Positions 1-7,947 of a stretch of DNA of 22,982 bases are shown here, piece by piece; the first letter of the stretch is position 1, and the number at the start of each line of letters is the position of its first letter. The position numbers and the translations under genes were made by a program. The notes beneath the pieces are model-generated. The model saw nothing but the letters and a program-made list of their open reading frames with translations. It had not been told where the DNA came from and searched no databases. The stretch covers positions 1 through 22,982 of the forward strand of contig JBGPHT010000120.1 in assembly GCA_041484525.1 (NCBI GenBank). Direction: 5' to 3'. The stretch comes from JBGPHT01 sp041484525 (GTDB lineage Bacteria > Acidobacteriota > Terriglobia > Bryobacterales > Bryobacteraceae).

Positions 1-133
1 CCACATCCGCGGCGGACGCCCGCCACGCCGCTGGAATCGGCAAGCGGCCTTGGTGCGAACTCCTCCAGCGTTCGAAGCGCCGGTAAATTCTCTGCATGCC
101 GGTTGGAATTTCGGGCTGTGTCTTGGTGGTCAT
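1..133 (-). CDS. Insertion-sequence accessory-like protein, N-terminal part (runs off left edge)
   Basis: An ATG on the minus strand (complement 131-133) opens a frame with no stop to the window edge, giving 44 visible residues. A strong GGGGAGG Shine-Dalgarno lies 7 nt upstream (complement 141-147). The N-terminus contains the stretch MQRIYRRFERWRSSHQGRLP followed by IPAAW and an Ala-rich segment. From memory, this RIYxRFExWR-H-GRxPIP pattern is typical of small proteins encoded next to IS66-like transposase genes in Acidobacteria and Deltaproteobacteria; that family assignment is recall, not a search. The gene reads outward, away from the DUF4159 gene. The good SD and open frame make this a better coding call than the plus-strand readings of the same bases. 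Confidence 0.6.
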   Translation of the reverse strand, partial: MTTKTQPEIPTGMQRIYRRFERWRSSHQGRLPIPAAWRASAADV

Positions 134-140
134 CGTCGAT

Positions 141-147
141 CCTCCCC
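141..147 (-). promoter_or_regulatory. Ribosome binding site of the left-edge minus-strand gene
   Basis: The complement reads GGGGAGG with 7 nt to the ATG at complement 131-133. It is the main evidence that the left-edge minus frame is a real gene and that plus-strand starts upstream of 198 for the next gene are unlikely. Confidence 0.6.
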
Positions 148-197
148 GTCCCCTGCCGGGACTGGACCGACGTTACCAACTAAGGCCCGGCAACGTC

Positions 198-854
198 ATG
201 CAGGCTTACCGAAAGCTCACGCTCTACCGGTCGCCGCGCGATTACGGTTTCCGGCGGTTCGCACGTTGGGGAACCGATTCGAATAAGTCCGAGCGCCTGT
301 TCATGCTGGCGTTGCGGCGCCTGACCCGTCTCCACACCCGGTCGGTGGAGGAGATCGTCGATATCGATAGCGACGAGATCTTCAACTGGCCGTTCCTGTA
401 CGCCGTGGGCGTCGGCGACTGGGTTCTTAGCGATTCCCAAGCGGCGCGCCTGCGCCAGTATTTCGAACGCGGCGGCTTCCTGATGGTGGACGATTTTCAC
501 AACGAGCGGGAATGGGCCGCCTTCATGGCCGGCATCCACAAGACTTTTCCAAATCGGCAGGCGATCGAGATTCCAGACGATGATCCGATCTTCCAGGTTG
601 CCTATGATCTCAGGCAGCGCTGTCACATTCCGGGATATCAGATTGTATGGGGCCACGAGTGGGAGCGCGGCGGCATCGGGGGGCATTACCGCGGCATCGT
701 GGACGACGACGGCCGCGTGCAGGTGGCCATCTGTTTCAACATGGATATCGGGGATGCGTGGGAGTGGGCGGACGCGCCCGAGTATCCCGAGAAGTACTCA
801 GCGCTGGCTCTGCGGCTGGGCGTGAATTACGTGCTCTACTCGATGACTCACTGA
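198..854 (+). CDS. DUF4159 domain-containing protein, N-terminus possibly truncated
   Basis: The product of 218 aa (from ATG 198) matches DUF4159 along almost its whole length. Visible landmarks are the LRRLTRLHTRSVE segment, FPLY-like FLYAVGVGDW, the RGGFLMVDDFHNEREW block, IPDDDPIF and the C-terminal FNMDIGDAWEWADAPEYPEK with LGVNYVLY. The family is a GATase-like fold of unknown function, usually exported in Acidobacteria and Bacteroidetes. An in-frame stop lies at 84-86, so starts are possible only after that. ATG 96 would overlap the well-supported minus-strand gene, so 198 was chosen, although its SD is poor. Homologues normally have a signal peptide, which is absent here, so the 5' end may have been clipped by the neighbouring mobile element. 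It could still be an intact cytosolic form. Confidence 0.75.
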   Translation: MQAYRKLTLYRSPRDYGFRRFARWGTDSNKSERLFMLALRRLTRLHTRSVEEIVDIDSDEIFNWPFLYAVGVGDWVLSDSQAARLRQYFERGGFLMVDDFHNEREWAAFMAGIHKTFPNRQAIEIPDDDPIFQVAYDLRQRCHIPGYQIVWGHEWERGGIGGHYRGIVDDDGRVQVAICFNMDIGDAWEWADAPEYPEKYSALALRLGVNYVLYSMTH

Positions 855-872
855 GCGGTTGCGCCGTTCGGA

Positions 873-878
873 TATAAT
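873..878 (+). promoter_or_regulatory. Candidate -10 box (TATAAT) of the M14 peptidase gene
   Basis: A perfect TATAAT ends 8 nt before the ATG at 887, and no Shine-Dalgarno is present between them. A start point about 7 nt downstream would give a leaderless or nearly leaderless mRNA. No convincing -35 hexamer is visible at 16-18 bp. Confidence 0.45.
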
Positions 879-886
879 GCCGTGAC

Positions 887-3643
887 ATGCATGCCCGTCT
901 GCCCGTCGTGATCTTTGCCGTCGCGGTTTTCAGTGCCCTTGTGCACGCCCAGCCGGCGCGCCGCGTCACCACGCCCAAGGAAGCTTTCGGCTTTAACATC
1001 GGCGACGACTACCGTATCGCCAACTACACCCAGCTCGAAACGTATTGGAAGAAGCTGGCGGCGGCATCCGACCGCATGAAGCTCGCCGACATCGGGCTCA
1101 CTGCCGAAGGGCGGCACCAATGGATGGCCATCATCACATCGCCCGATAATCATAAGCGCCTCGCCCGCTACAAAGAGATCGCGCAGAGGCTCGCCCACGC
1201 CGAAGGTCTCGCGGAAGAACAGGCGCGCGCGTTGACCGCGGAGGGCAAGGCGGTGGTGTGGATCGATGGCGGCCTGCACGCTACCGAGACGGTCGGCTCG
1301 CAGCAGGTCATCGAAATGGTCTACCAGATGCTGCGCCGCAGCGATGCGGAGACCATGCGGCTGTTGAATGACACCATTCTGTTATGCGTCCCCGCCAATC
1401 CGGACGGGCTCGAGCTGGTGGCCAACTGGTACATGCGTGAAAAAGACGAGACGCGGCGCACCCTCAACGGGCTGCCGAGGCTTTATCAGAAATACATCGG
1501 CCACGATAACAATCGCGACTCGCTGACCTCCAACATGCCGGAGACCACCAATATGAACCGGCAGCTCTTCATCGAGTGGAATCCGCAGATCATGTACAAC
1601 CATCACCAGTCGGGACCGGCCGGTGAGGTGATCTTCATTCCTCCTTTCCGCGATCCGGTGAATCACAATCTCGATCCGCTGGTGACGCTCGGCATTCAGG
1701 CGGTGGGAACGGCGATGCACCAGCGCCTGGTGTCGCAGGGCAAGGGCGGTTCCGGCATGCGCACGCAAGCCAACTACGACGGCTGGTGGAACGGCGGCAT
1801 GCGCAACACCACTACTTACCACAACACCATCGCGATCCTGACGGAGATCATCGGCAGTCCGACTCCGATGGAGATCCCACTGGTGCCGGAAAAGCAGCTC
1901 TACATCAGCGACCTGCCGCTTCCGGTGGCGCCGCAGGTGTGGCACTACCGGCAGTCGATCGATTACGAAATGGAGAACAACCGGGCGATCCTCGACTACG
2001 CCTCGCGCAATCGCGAGAGCCTGCTCTCGAACATCTACCGCATGGGGACGAATTCGATCGAGAGGGGCAGCCGGGATAACTGGACCATCACGCCGAAGCG
2101 CATCGAGGCGCTGCGTGAAGCCGCGGCGAAGCTGCCGAATGGAGGACGAAGAGGAGGTCCCGCGGGCGGCGGCGGAGATGCGCCGGGAGGAGGCGCGGGA
2201 GCGGCGGCGGTGCCCTCCGAGCTTTACGCAAAGGTCCTCCATGACCCGACGATGCGCGATCCTCGCGCCTACATCATGCCGTCCGACCAGGCGGACTTTC
2301 CTACCACAACGAGATTCATCAACTGCCTGCTGAAGAGCGGCATCACCGTGATGAAGGCCACCGCCGAATTTCAAGCCGGCGGCAAGCGATACGCGGCGGG
2401 CTCTTACGTCGTAAAGGCGGCGCAAGCCTTTCGTCCATTTGTGCGCGACATGTTCGAGCCGCAGGACCATCCGCGCGACGACCTGTATCCGGGTGGGCCT
2501 CCGGTTCAGCCCTACGACATCGCGGGCTGGACGCTGGCGATGCAGATGGGCGTGCAATATGATCGCGTTTTCGACAGCCTCGACGGCCCCTTCGTCAAGC
2601 TGAGCGGATTGCAGGAGCCGGCGCCGCGCACGGTGGTTGGGCCCGCTAGTCCGGCGGGCTACCTGATCAGTCACCGCATCAATAATTCGTTCACGCTGGT
2701 GAACCGGCTGCTCAAGAACAACGTTGACGTCTACTGGAGCAAGGCCGCGCTCAAGGCCGATGGCGAGGACCTTGGCACGGGCGCGATCTGGGTTCCCTTC
2801 TCCGCCGCCGCCGCGCCGGTGTTGCAGAAGGGCGCGCGCGAACTCGGCATCACGGTACACGCAGTGGGCAGCGCGCCCGCCGGAGATACCTTCAAGATCC
2901 GACCCGTGCGCATCGGCCTCTACGACCAATATGGCGGCTTGATGCCCTCCGGCTGGACGCGCTGGCTTTTCGAACAGTTCGAGTTTCCCTTCGAGGTGGT
3001 GTATCCGCAGACGCTCGACGCGGGAAATCTCAAGAGCAAGTTCGACGTCCTGGTATTCACCGATGGAGCTCTGCGGCGCGGAAACACGGGGCGTGGAGGC
3101 GGCCGCGGCGCACCGCAGACCGATCCGCAGACTGTGCCCGAGGAATACCGCGGCTGGCTCGGCAGGATCACGGAGGAAAAGAGCATCCCGCAGATCAAGC
3201 AGTTTGTGGAATCGGGCGGATCCATCGTTACCGTCGGAAGCTCCACCAGCATCGCCGAACTGCTGGGTGTGCCGGTCGGGAGTTACTTCAATCTGCCGCG
3301 CGACAAGTTCTATATTCCCGGATCTCTCATACGGACGCAGATCGACAACACGAATCCGCTGGCCTACGGGATGCCGGAGCAGGTCGACGTGTTCTTCGAT
3401 AGCAGCCCCGTCCTGAAGTTGGGACCCGCCATGAAACGGGTCGCGTGGTATTCCGGCAAGGAGACGTTGACCAGCGGCTGGGCCCTGGGCCAGGAGCATC
3501 TGGACGGCGGCGCTGCTGTCGCAGAAGCGAGGCTCGGTGAAGGCAAGGTGTTTGTGATGGGGCCGGAGGTAACCTTTCGCGGCGAGCCCGACGCCACCTT
3601 TAAGCTACTGTTCAACTCGCTGTATTACGGAAACGTCCGCTGA
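887..3643 (+). CDS. Secreted M14-family zinc metallopeptidase
   Basis: The 918-aa protein starts with a clear signal peptide (hydrophobic core VVIFAVAVFSALV, cleavage near AHA/AQ at residues 20-22). The carboxypeptidase-A-type zinc site is readable: H131-A-T-E134, the third His in YNHH (239/240) and the probable catalytic Glu in ILTEIIGSP (E320). NPDG at 171-174 and the NNRD stretch at 208-211 also fit M14. Residues about 418-444 form a Gly/Ala-rich linker. The C-terminal part (about 450-918) has a GATase-like stretch near 760-790 (VESGGSIVTVGSSTS), as in the long acidobacterial M14 proteins. It probably hydrolyses peptides or peptide-like amides in the periplasm or outside the cell. No SD precedes the ATG; a TATAAT lies just upstream. 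It is not obviously in an operon with the esterases 63 nt downstream. Confidence 0.9.
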   Translation: MHARLPVVIFAVAVFSALVHAQPARRVTTPKEAFGFNIGDDYRIANYTQLETYWKKLAAASDRMKLADIGLTAEGRHQWMAIITSPDNHKRLARYKEIAQRLAHAEGLAEEQARALTAEGKAVVWIDGGLHATETVGSQQVIEMVYQMLRRSDAETMRLLNDTILLCVPANPDGLELVANWYMREKDETRRTLNGLPRLYQKYIGHDNNRDSLTSNMPETTNMNRQLFIEWNPQIMYNHHQSGPAGEVIFIPPFRDPVNHNLDPLVTLGIQAVGTAMHQRLVSQGKGGSGMRTQANYDGWWNGGMRNTTTYHNTIAILTEIIGSPTPMEIPLVPEKQLYISDLPLPVAPQVWHYRQSIDYEMENNRAILDYASRNRESLLSNIYRMGTNSIERGSRDNWTITPKRIEALREAAAKLPNGGRRGGPAGGGGDAPGGGAGAAAVPSELYAKVLHDPTMRDPRAYIMPSDQADFPTTTRFINCLLKSGITVMKATAEFQAGGKRYAAGSYVVKAAQAFRPFVRDMFEPQDHPRDDLYPGGPPVQPYDIAGWTLAMQMGVQYDRVFDSLDGPFVKLSGLQEPAPRTVVGPASPAGYLISHRINNSFTLVNRLLKNNVDVYWSKAALKADGEDLGTGAIWVPFSAAAAPVLQKGARELGITVHAVGSAPAGDTFKIRPVRIGLYDQYGGLMPSGWTRWLFEQFEFPFEVVYPQTLDAGNLKSKFDVLVFTDGALRRGNTGRGGGRGAPQTDPQTVPEEYRGWLGRITEEKSIPQIKQFVESGGSIVTVGSSTSIAELLGVPVGSYFNLPRDKFYIPGSLIRTQIDNTNPLAYGMPEQVDVFFDSSPVLKLGPAMKRVAWYSGKETLTSGWALGQEHLDGGAAVAEARLGEGKVFVMGPEVTFRGEPDATFKLLFNSLYYGNVR

Positions 3644-3696
3644 GGAACCCGCAGCGGTTGCACTCCGCGCGGCAATCGAGTAGAAGTGAGATTCAC

Positions 3697-3702
3697 AGGA
3701 GG
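3697..3702 (+). promoter_or_regulatory. Ribosome binding site that fixes a TTG start
   Basis: AGGAGG at this position lies inside the longest open frame but 4 nt before TTG 3707. It supports the TTG rather than the upstream GTG at 3686, which has no SD. Confidence 0.6.
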
Positions 3703-3706
3703 AGTC

Positions 3707-4945
3707 TTGATCTTCAGGACAACCGTTCTTTTTTCGGCGCTGGCCGGCCTCAGTCTCTGGGCACAACCCGGCGGGGGTCGCGGAACGCCGGCGCCCAAAT
3801 CACCGGAAGTGTCGGCAGAAGGGACGGTCACTTTCCGGCTGCGCGCGCCCAATGCCAAGGAGGTGGCCGTCACGGGTATCGGGCAGCGCCTCGCGATGCA
3901 GAAGGACGACCAGGGCATCTGGAGCGCCACCACAGAATCGCTGAAGCCCGATATCTACACGTATTCCTTCTCCGTCGATGGCGCCTCATTTGTCGACCCC
4001 GGCAATCCGCTGCTCAAGACGGCGTACGCCGGCGCGGGGCAGAGTATGGTCCACGTGCCGGGGCCGGAAGTTTGGGAGCCGGGTGACGGACCGCGCGGCG
4101 CGGTGACGCATCACTTCTACAAGTCCGCCATCATCGGCGACAACCGCGATTTCTATGTCTACACTCCGCCCAACTACGACGCCGCCCGCAAGGAAGCTTA
4201 CCCGGTGCTGTTTTTGCTGCACGGGCTGGGCGATGAAGCTGCGGGATGGCTGAACGTCGGGGCCGCGAATGTGATTCTGGACAACCTCATCAATCAGGGC
4301 AAGGCGAAGCCGATGGTCATGGTCAACACGCTCGGCTACGGCACTCCGGACGGGCCGCGCGGCGCGATGGGCGCGGGCATGATCCCGGCGTTCGCCAAGG
4401 CGCTGGTGGAAGAGGTGCTGCCGCAGGTGGAAAAGGGCTATCACGTTTCGAAGGATCGCAACCAACGGGCCATCGCGGGACTCTCGATGGGTGGCGCCGA
4501 GGCGCTCTACACGGGCTTGAATTACATGGACCGCTTCGCTTATGTCGGGTCATTCAGCGGCGCATTCGTGATGTGGTCGCGTGCGGCTTCATCCGCGCCG
4601 GCGCCGGCGGGCGGGGGCGCTGCGGCACCTCCGGGCGCTAGCGCTGCGGCCGGTGCGGGTGGTCGAGGCGCGGGCCGGGGACCGCAACCGATGGAGCCCG
4701 CCGATTTCGAAAAGAGCTTTCCCAATCTGACTGCGAAGGCCAATTCGCAACTCAAGCTCGTGTGGATTGCGTGCGGCGTCGATGATGGGCTGAACGGTGT
4801 CAATCGCCAGTTCAAGGCGTGGCTGAAATCGAAGGACATTCAGTTCACGGATCTGGAGATTCCGGGGTACGCGCACGTGTGGCCGCTGTGGCGCCGGAAT
4901 GTGGCTGAACTCGCGCCGCTACTGTTTCAGGCGAAGAGCAAATAG
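3707..4945 (+). CDS. Secreted esterase, CE1/esterase-D family, with N-terminal Ig-like domain
   Basis: From a TTG start the product is 412 aa and begins directly with a signal peptide (MIFRTTVLFSALAGLSLWAQ). Residues about 30-115 form an E-set/CBM48-like beta-sandwich (VTFRLRAPNAKEV, YTYSFSVDG). The rest is an alpha/beta hydrolase: oxyanion-side LLHGLGD, nucleophile elbow GLSMGG with Ser260, acid Asp359 or Asp360 in GVDDGLNG and His390 in GYAHVW. A Pro/Ala/Gly-rich insert near residues 305-337 interrupts the fold between the nucleophile and the acid. Family members hydrolyse esters such as feruloyl or acetyl groups on plant polysaccharides, or siderophore esters; the substrate here is unknown. 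The gene is followed 20 nt later by a paralogue, so the two form an operon. The alternative GTG 3686 start would add seven residues ahead of a normal signal peptide. Confidence 0.85.
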   Translation: MIFRTTVLFSALAGLSLWAQPGGGRGTPAPKSPEVSAEGTVTFRLRAPNAKEVAVTGIGQRLAMQKDDQGIWSATTESLKPDIYTYSFSVDGASFVDPGNPLLKTAYAGAGQSMVHVPGPEVWEPGDGPRGAVTHHFYKSAIIGDNRDFYVYTPPNYDAARKEAYPVLFLLHGLGDEAAGWLNVGAANVILDNLINQGKAKPMVMVNTLGYGTPDGPRGAMGAGMIPAFAKALVEEVLPQVEKGYHVSKDRNQRAIAGLSMGGAEALYTGLNYMDRFAYVGSFSGAFVMWSRAASSAPAPAGGGAAAPPGASAAAGAGGRGAGRGPQPMEPADFEKSFPNLTAKANSQLKLVWIACGVDDGLNGVNRQFKAWLKSKDIQFTDLEIPGYAHVWPLWRRNVAELAPLLFQAKSK

Positions 4946-4965
4946 GCGTCCAAAAGGAGATTCCG

Positions 4966-6213
4966 ATGATTCTCGCAACCGTTCGAACTGCTGCGGTCTT
5001 AGCCGCGTTGACGTGGTCGCCGCTGGTTTTGGCGCAGCTAGGGGGGACGCCGCCGGCTCAGGCCGGCCGAGGTGGACGCGGTCCCCAGGCGCCTGCCGTG
5101 GTGTCGCCGGAGGTGAGCGCGGATCGGCACGTCACATTCCGCATCTATGCACCGCAGTCGCAAGCCGTCAGGCTGACCGGCAGCGACATCCCCGGGAATG
5201 GACCGGGCGCCGCCATGACCAAGGGAGAGAACGGCGTTTGGGAAGTCGCGCTCGGTCCGATCGAATCCGGCGCCTACCGGTACAACTTCAACGTGGACGG
5301 AGTGACGACGATCGATCCCAGGAACCCGTCGGTGAGCGAGTCCAACAACAACGTCTGGAGCATGGTCAATATTCCGGGCGCGGATTTTATGGACACCAGG
5401 GACGTGCCGCATGGCGCTGTGGCGGCGGTGACTTATTACTCGAGCTCTCTCAAGAAATACCGCCGCATGCATGTATACACGCCGCCGGGGTACGAACTCG
5501 GCCAGGGCAAGTTTCCCATCTTCTATCTGCTGCACGGCGCCGGCGACTGCGACGACTCCTGGACATCCGTGGGCCGCGCCGGATTCATTCTGGACAACCT
5601 GATTGCGGCCAAGAAGGCGAAGCCGATGGTGGTCGTCATGCCCGCGGGGCACACCAGCCAGACATTTGCCGGCAGAGGAGGAGGCGCCGGCCGCGCACCG
5701 GGCGCGCCCGATGAGTTCGTCCAGGATTTCGTGACCGACATCATGCCGTACGCCGAGACGCACTATCGCGTCTACACCGATCGGCCGCATCGAGCCATCG
5801 CCGGTCTCTCGATGGGCGGCAGCCAGACGCTCAACATTTCTATTCCGCACCTGGACAAGTTTGCGTACATCGGCGTCTACAGCTCCGGACTGATCGGGTC
5901 TTTCGGCGGCGGTCGAGGCCGTGGACCGGCGGCGGAACCAGCCGGTGCGGCGCCCGCTGCGGCAACGCCTCCGCCTCCCAGTTGGGAACAACAGCATCTG
6001 GCGGAGCTCGACAACACGGCCGCGAAAAAGGGCGTGAAGCTGCTGTGGTTCAGCACGGGAAAGGACGACGGCCTGATCACTACCACCAAGTCCACGGTCG
6101 ACTTACTCAAGACGCACGGTTTCAATCCCGTGTTCCAGGAGAGTCCCGGCGCGCATACGTGGATTAACTGGCGCAACTACCTCAACGAATTTGCGCCGCA
6201 GCTATTCCAGTAA
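4966..6213 (+). CDS. Second secreted esterase, paralogue of the preceding gene
   Basis: The 415-aa product has a signal peptide (cleavage near VLA-Q, residue 23), then a Gly/Pro-rich spacer, an E-set-like domain (about 48-130) and an esterase-D alpha/beta hydrolase. The triad can be read as Ser282 in GLSMGG, Asp367 or Asp368 in GKDDG and His397 in GAHTW. A Gly/Ala/Pro-rich insert lies at about 312-340, in the same place as in the upstream paralogue. The start is ATG with an AAGGAG SD 6-7 nt ahead. The two paralogues sit head to tail 20 nt apart, which suggests tandem duplication with divergence and perhaps two substrates of one polymer. The ester cleaved cannot be told from sequence. Confidence 0.87.
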   Translation: MILATVRTAAVLAALTWSPLVLAQLGGTPPAQAGRGGRGPQAPAVVSPEVSADRHVTFRIYAPQSQAVRLTGSDIPGNGPGAAMTKGENGVWEVALGPIESGAYRYNFNVDGVTTIDPRNPSVSESNNNVWSMVNIPGADFMDTRDVPHGAVAAVTYYSSSLKKYRRMHVYTPPGYELGQGKFPIFYLLHGAGDCDDSWTSVGRAGFILDNLIAAKKAKPMVVVMPAGHTSQTFAGRGGGAGRAPGAPDEFVQDFVTDIMPYAETHYRVYTDRPHRAIAGLSMGGSQTLNISIPHLDKFAYIGVYSSGLIGSFGGGRGRGPAAEPAGAAPAAATPPPPSWEQQHLAELDNTAAKKGVKLLWFSTGKDDGLITTTKSTVDLLKTHGFNPVFQESPGAHTWINWRNYLNEFAPQLFQ

Positions 6214-6228
6214 GTCGGCGGCCGGCAC

Positions 6229-6960
6229 ATGGATGACCTGAACGGAAGAGTTGCGCTGGTCACCGGATCCAGCCGCGGGATCGGACGCGGCATCGCGTTG
6301 GCGTTGGCTGCGGCGGGCGCCGACGTCGCCATCAACTACCGCTCCCGATCGCACGAGGCCGATGATGTGGAGCGGGAGATCGCGCAGTTGGGGCGGCGAT
6401 GTGCCAGCATCCAGGCCGACGTCTCCCTCCCCAGCGACGTGGATCGCCTGGTCAAGACCGCGGAAGAGCGCCTCGGGCCGATCGGCATTCTGGTCAACAA
6501 CGCTGGCATCGCTCGGCCGCAGGCCATCGAGGCCATCACGGAGCGCGATTGGGACGAACTGCTGGCGGTGAATCTGAAGTCCTGCTTTCTCGTGACCCAG
6601 GCTGTGCTCCCCGGTATGCGGGCGCGCCGATGGGGCCGGATTGTGAATCTCTCTTCGGTAGCGGCGCAGGTTGGCGGAGTCGTCGGCCCGCACTACGCCG
6701 CATCCAAGGCCGGCATGCTGGGCCTGACGCATTACTATGCCAGCCACCTGGCCGGCGAAGGCATCACGACCAACGCCATCGCTCCGGCGCTGATCGAGAC
6801 GGAGATGGTAACGTCCAATCCCAACGCTCAACCAACCCGCATTCCGGCCGGCCGATTCGGCGCCGTGGAAGAAGTTGCCGAAGTGGCTGTCCTGCTGGCG
6901 CGGAACGGCTACATCAACGGACAGACCATCAATGTCAATGGTGGCTGGTTCATGAACTGA
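6229..6960 (+). CDS. SDR-family NAD(P)-dependent oxidoreductase (FabG-like)
   Basis: The 243-aa protein has a classical short-chain dehydrogenase layout: the cofactor motif TGSSRGIG (12-19), NNAG at 90-93, and the catalytic tetrad Asn115, Ser143, Tyr156 and Lys160 (YAASK). The C-terminal VNGGW is also typical. It has no signal peptide and acts in the cytosol on a hydroxyl/keto substrate. FabG-like proteins span fatty-acid ketoreduction and sugar or alcohol dehydrogenation; the catabolic neighbours favour the latter, as an inference. The start lies 15 nt after the esterase stop, so it is probably co-transcribed, although its SD is weak. The Arg in SRGIG and in NYRSRS hints at NADPH preference. 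Confidence 0.88.
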   Translation: MDDLNGRVALVTGSSRGIGRGIALALAAAGADVAINYRSRSHEADDVEREIAQLGRRCASIQADVSLPSDVDRLVKTAEERLGPIGILVNNAGIARPQAIEAITERDWDELLAVNLKSCFLVTQAVLPGMRARRWGRIVNLSSVAAQVGGVVGPHYAASKAGMLGLTHYYASHLAGEGITTNAIAPALIETEMVTSNPNAQPTRIPAGRFGAVEEVAEVAVLLARNGYINGQTINVNGGWFMN

Positions 6961-6965
6961 GCTGA

Positions 6966-6971
6966 TACAAT
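6966..6971 (+). promoter_or_regulatory. Candidate -10 box (TACAAT) of the ThuA gene
   Basis: TACAAT ends 10 nt before ATG 6982 and no SD lies between them. This suggests a separate, short-leader transcript for the ThuA gene despite the small gap after the SDR gene. Confidence 0.4.
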
Positions 6972-6981
6972 CGCCGTTACC

Positions 6982-7845
6982 ATGCGGCTGGCTGCCTGTC
7001 TCTTTCTGCTGACCTCGGTTTGCGCGGCGCAAAACAAGCTCTCGATTTTGATCGTGGATGGCGTCAACAACCACGACTGGCAAACCGGGACGCGTGAGCT
7101 CAAATCCATTTTGGCGGCCACGGGTCGCTTCAACGTTGACGTATCGACGAGTCCGCCGCGCGACGCTCCTCCGGAAGCCTGGTCGCAATGGCGGCCGCGA
7201 TTCGACGGGCATGACGCGGTGCTCCTCAACTGGAACGGCGGCCACCTGGAGAATGGTCTCCGCTGGCCCTCGGAGTTGGAAGCGGCGCTCGTCAGCTATG
7301 TCCGGTCGGGCGGCGGCCTCATTGTTTTTCATGCCGCCAACAATGCGTTTCTGAAATGGCCGGAGTACAACGAGATGATCGGGTTGGGCTGGCGTACCAA
7401 AGACTTTGGCCCCACCCTGATCGTCGGTCCGGGCGAGAAGATCGTGACCGTCCCTACCGGCCACGGCCGCAACGCCGGTCACGGCCCGCGCCACGATTTC
7501 CAGTTGACGATTCTCGACCCGACTCATCCAATCACTCGCGGCATGCCCAAACACTGGTTGCAGCCATCCGAGCAATTGACCCACGGACAGCATGGGCCCG
7601 CCGCCGGGCTCACCATCCTCACCTATGCGTGGTCGAAGGACGTGGACGAGAGCGAGCCGTTGGACTGGGTCCGCGACTACGGCCGCGGCCGCGTCTACAC
7701 CACCATGCTCGGCCACACTTGGGCCAACGAAGATAACCCCAACTATCGATGCCAGGAGTTTCAGGCCTTGATCGCTCGCGGCGTCGAATGGGCCGCATCT
7801 GGCAAGGTGACGATTCCTCCGCCGGGCACACAATCTCTACGTTAA
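6982..7845 (+). CDS. Secreted ThuA-domain protein
   Basis: The 287-aa product begins with a signal peptide (MRLAACLFLLTSVCAA). The rest is a ThuA-like GATase fold: ILIVDGVNNHDWQTGTRELK near the start, DAVLLNWNGG, LVSYVRSGGGLIVFHAANNAF around residues 105-120, the TRGMPKHW segment and the C-terminal YTTMLGHTWANEDNP with FQALIARGVEWAA. ThuA domains occur in trehalose/sucrose utilisation loci and widely in Acidobacteria and Planctomycetes fused to or next to sugar-active enzymes, but their chemistry is not settled. The protein is exported. Its neighbours suggest a role in carbohydrate breakdown, which is inference. Confidence 0.88.
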   Translation: MRLAACLFLLTSVCAAQNKLSILIVDGVNNHDWQTGTRELKSILAATGRFNVDVSTSPPRDAPPEAWSQWRPRFDGHDAVLLNWNGGHLENGLRWPSELEAALVSYVRSGGGLIVFHAANNAFLKWPEYNEMIGLGWRTKDFGPTLIVGPGEKIVTVPTGHGRNAGHGPRHDFQLTILDPTHPITRGMPKHWLQPSEQLTHGQHGPAAGLTILTYAWSKDVDESEPLDWVRDYGRGRVYTTMLGHTWANEDNPNYRCQEFQALIARGVEWAASGKVTIPPPGTQSLR

Positions 7846-7908
7846 CGGCAACGTTTGGCGCTTGCGATGTTCCGGCACGCGCGCGGCTGCCGAGGCCAAT
7901 ACTGGCGC

Positions 7909-7914
7909 TTGACA
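7909..7914 (+). promoter_or_regulatory. Candidate -35 box (TTGACA) of the GntR gene
   Basis: A perfect TTGACA lies 33 nt before the GTG start at 7948. A weak GATTCT at 7933-7938 is 18 bp away and could serve as the -10. The start point would then fall within a few bases of the GTG, again leaderless. The -10 is poor, so this is tentative. Confidence 0.35.
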
Positions 7915-7947
7915 TATCAGATTCCGATCCACGATTCTGAAAAGACC

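Noticed and set aside
1382..3499. 705-codon open frame on the minus strand opposite the M14 peptidase gene
   Set aside because: It is an antisense shadow of GC-rich codons. The plus-strand frame has a signal peptide and the full zinc site, while the antisense product is Arg/His-rich with no recognisable domain.
6202..7833. 543-codon minus-strand frame opposite the SDR and ThuA genes
   Set aside because: It spans two well-supported plus-strand genes and their intergenic gap, has no SD or family motif, and has shadow-like composition.
7855..7947. ATG 7855 as the GntR start
   Set aside because: It adds a 31-residue segment foreign to the family and would place the TTGACA promoter element inside the coding region.
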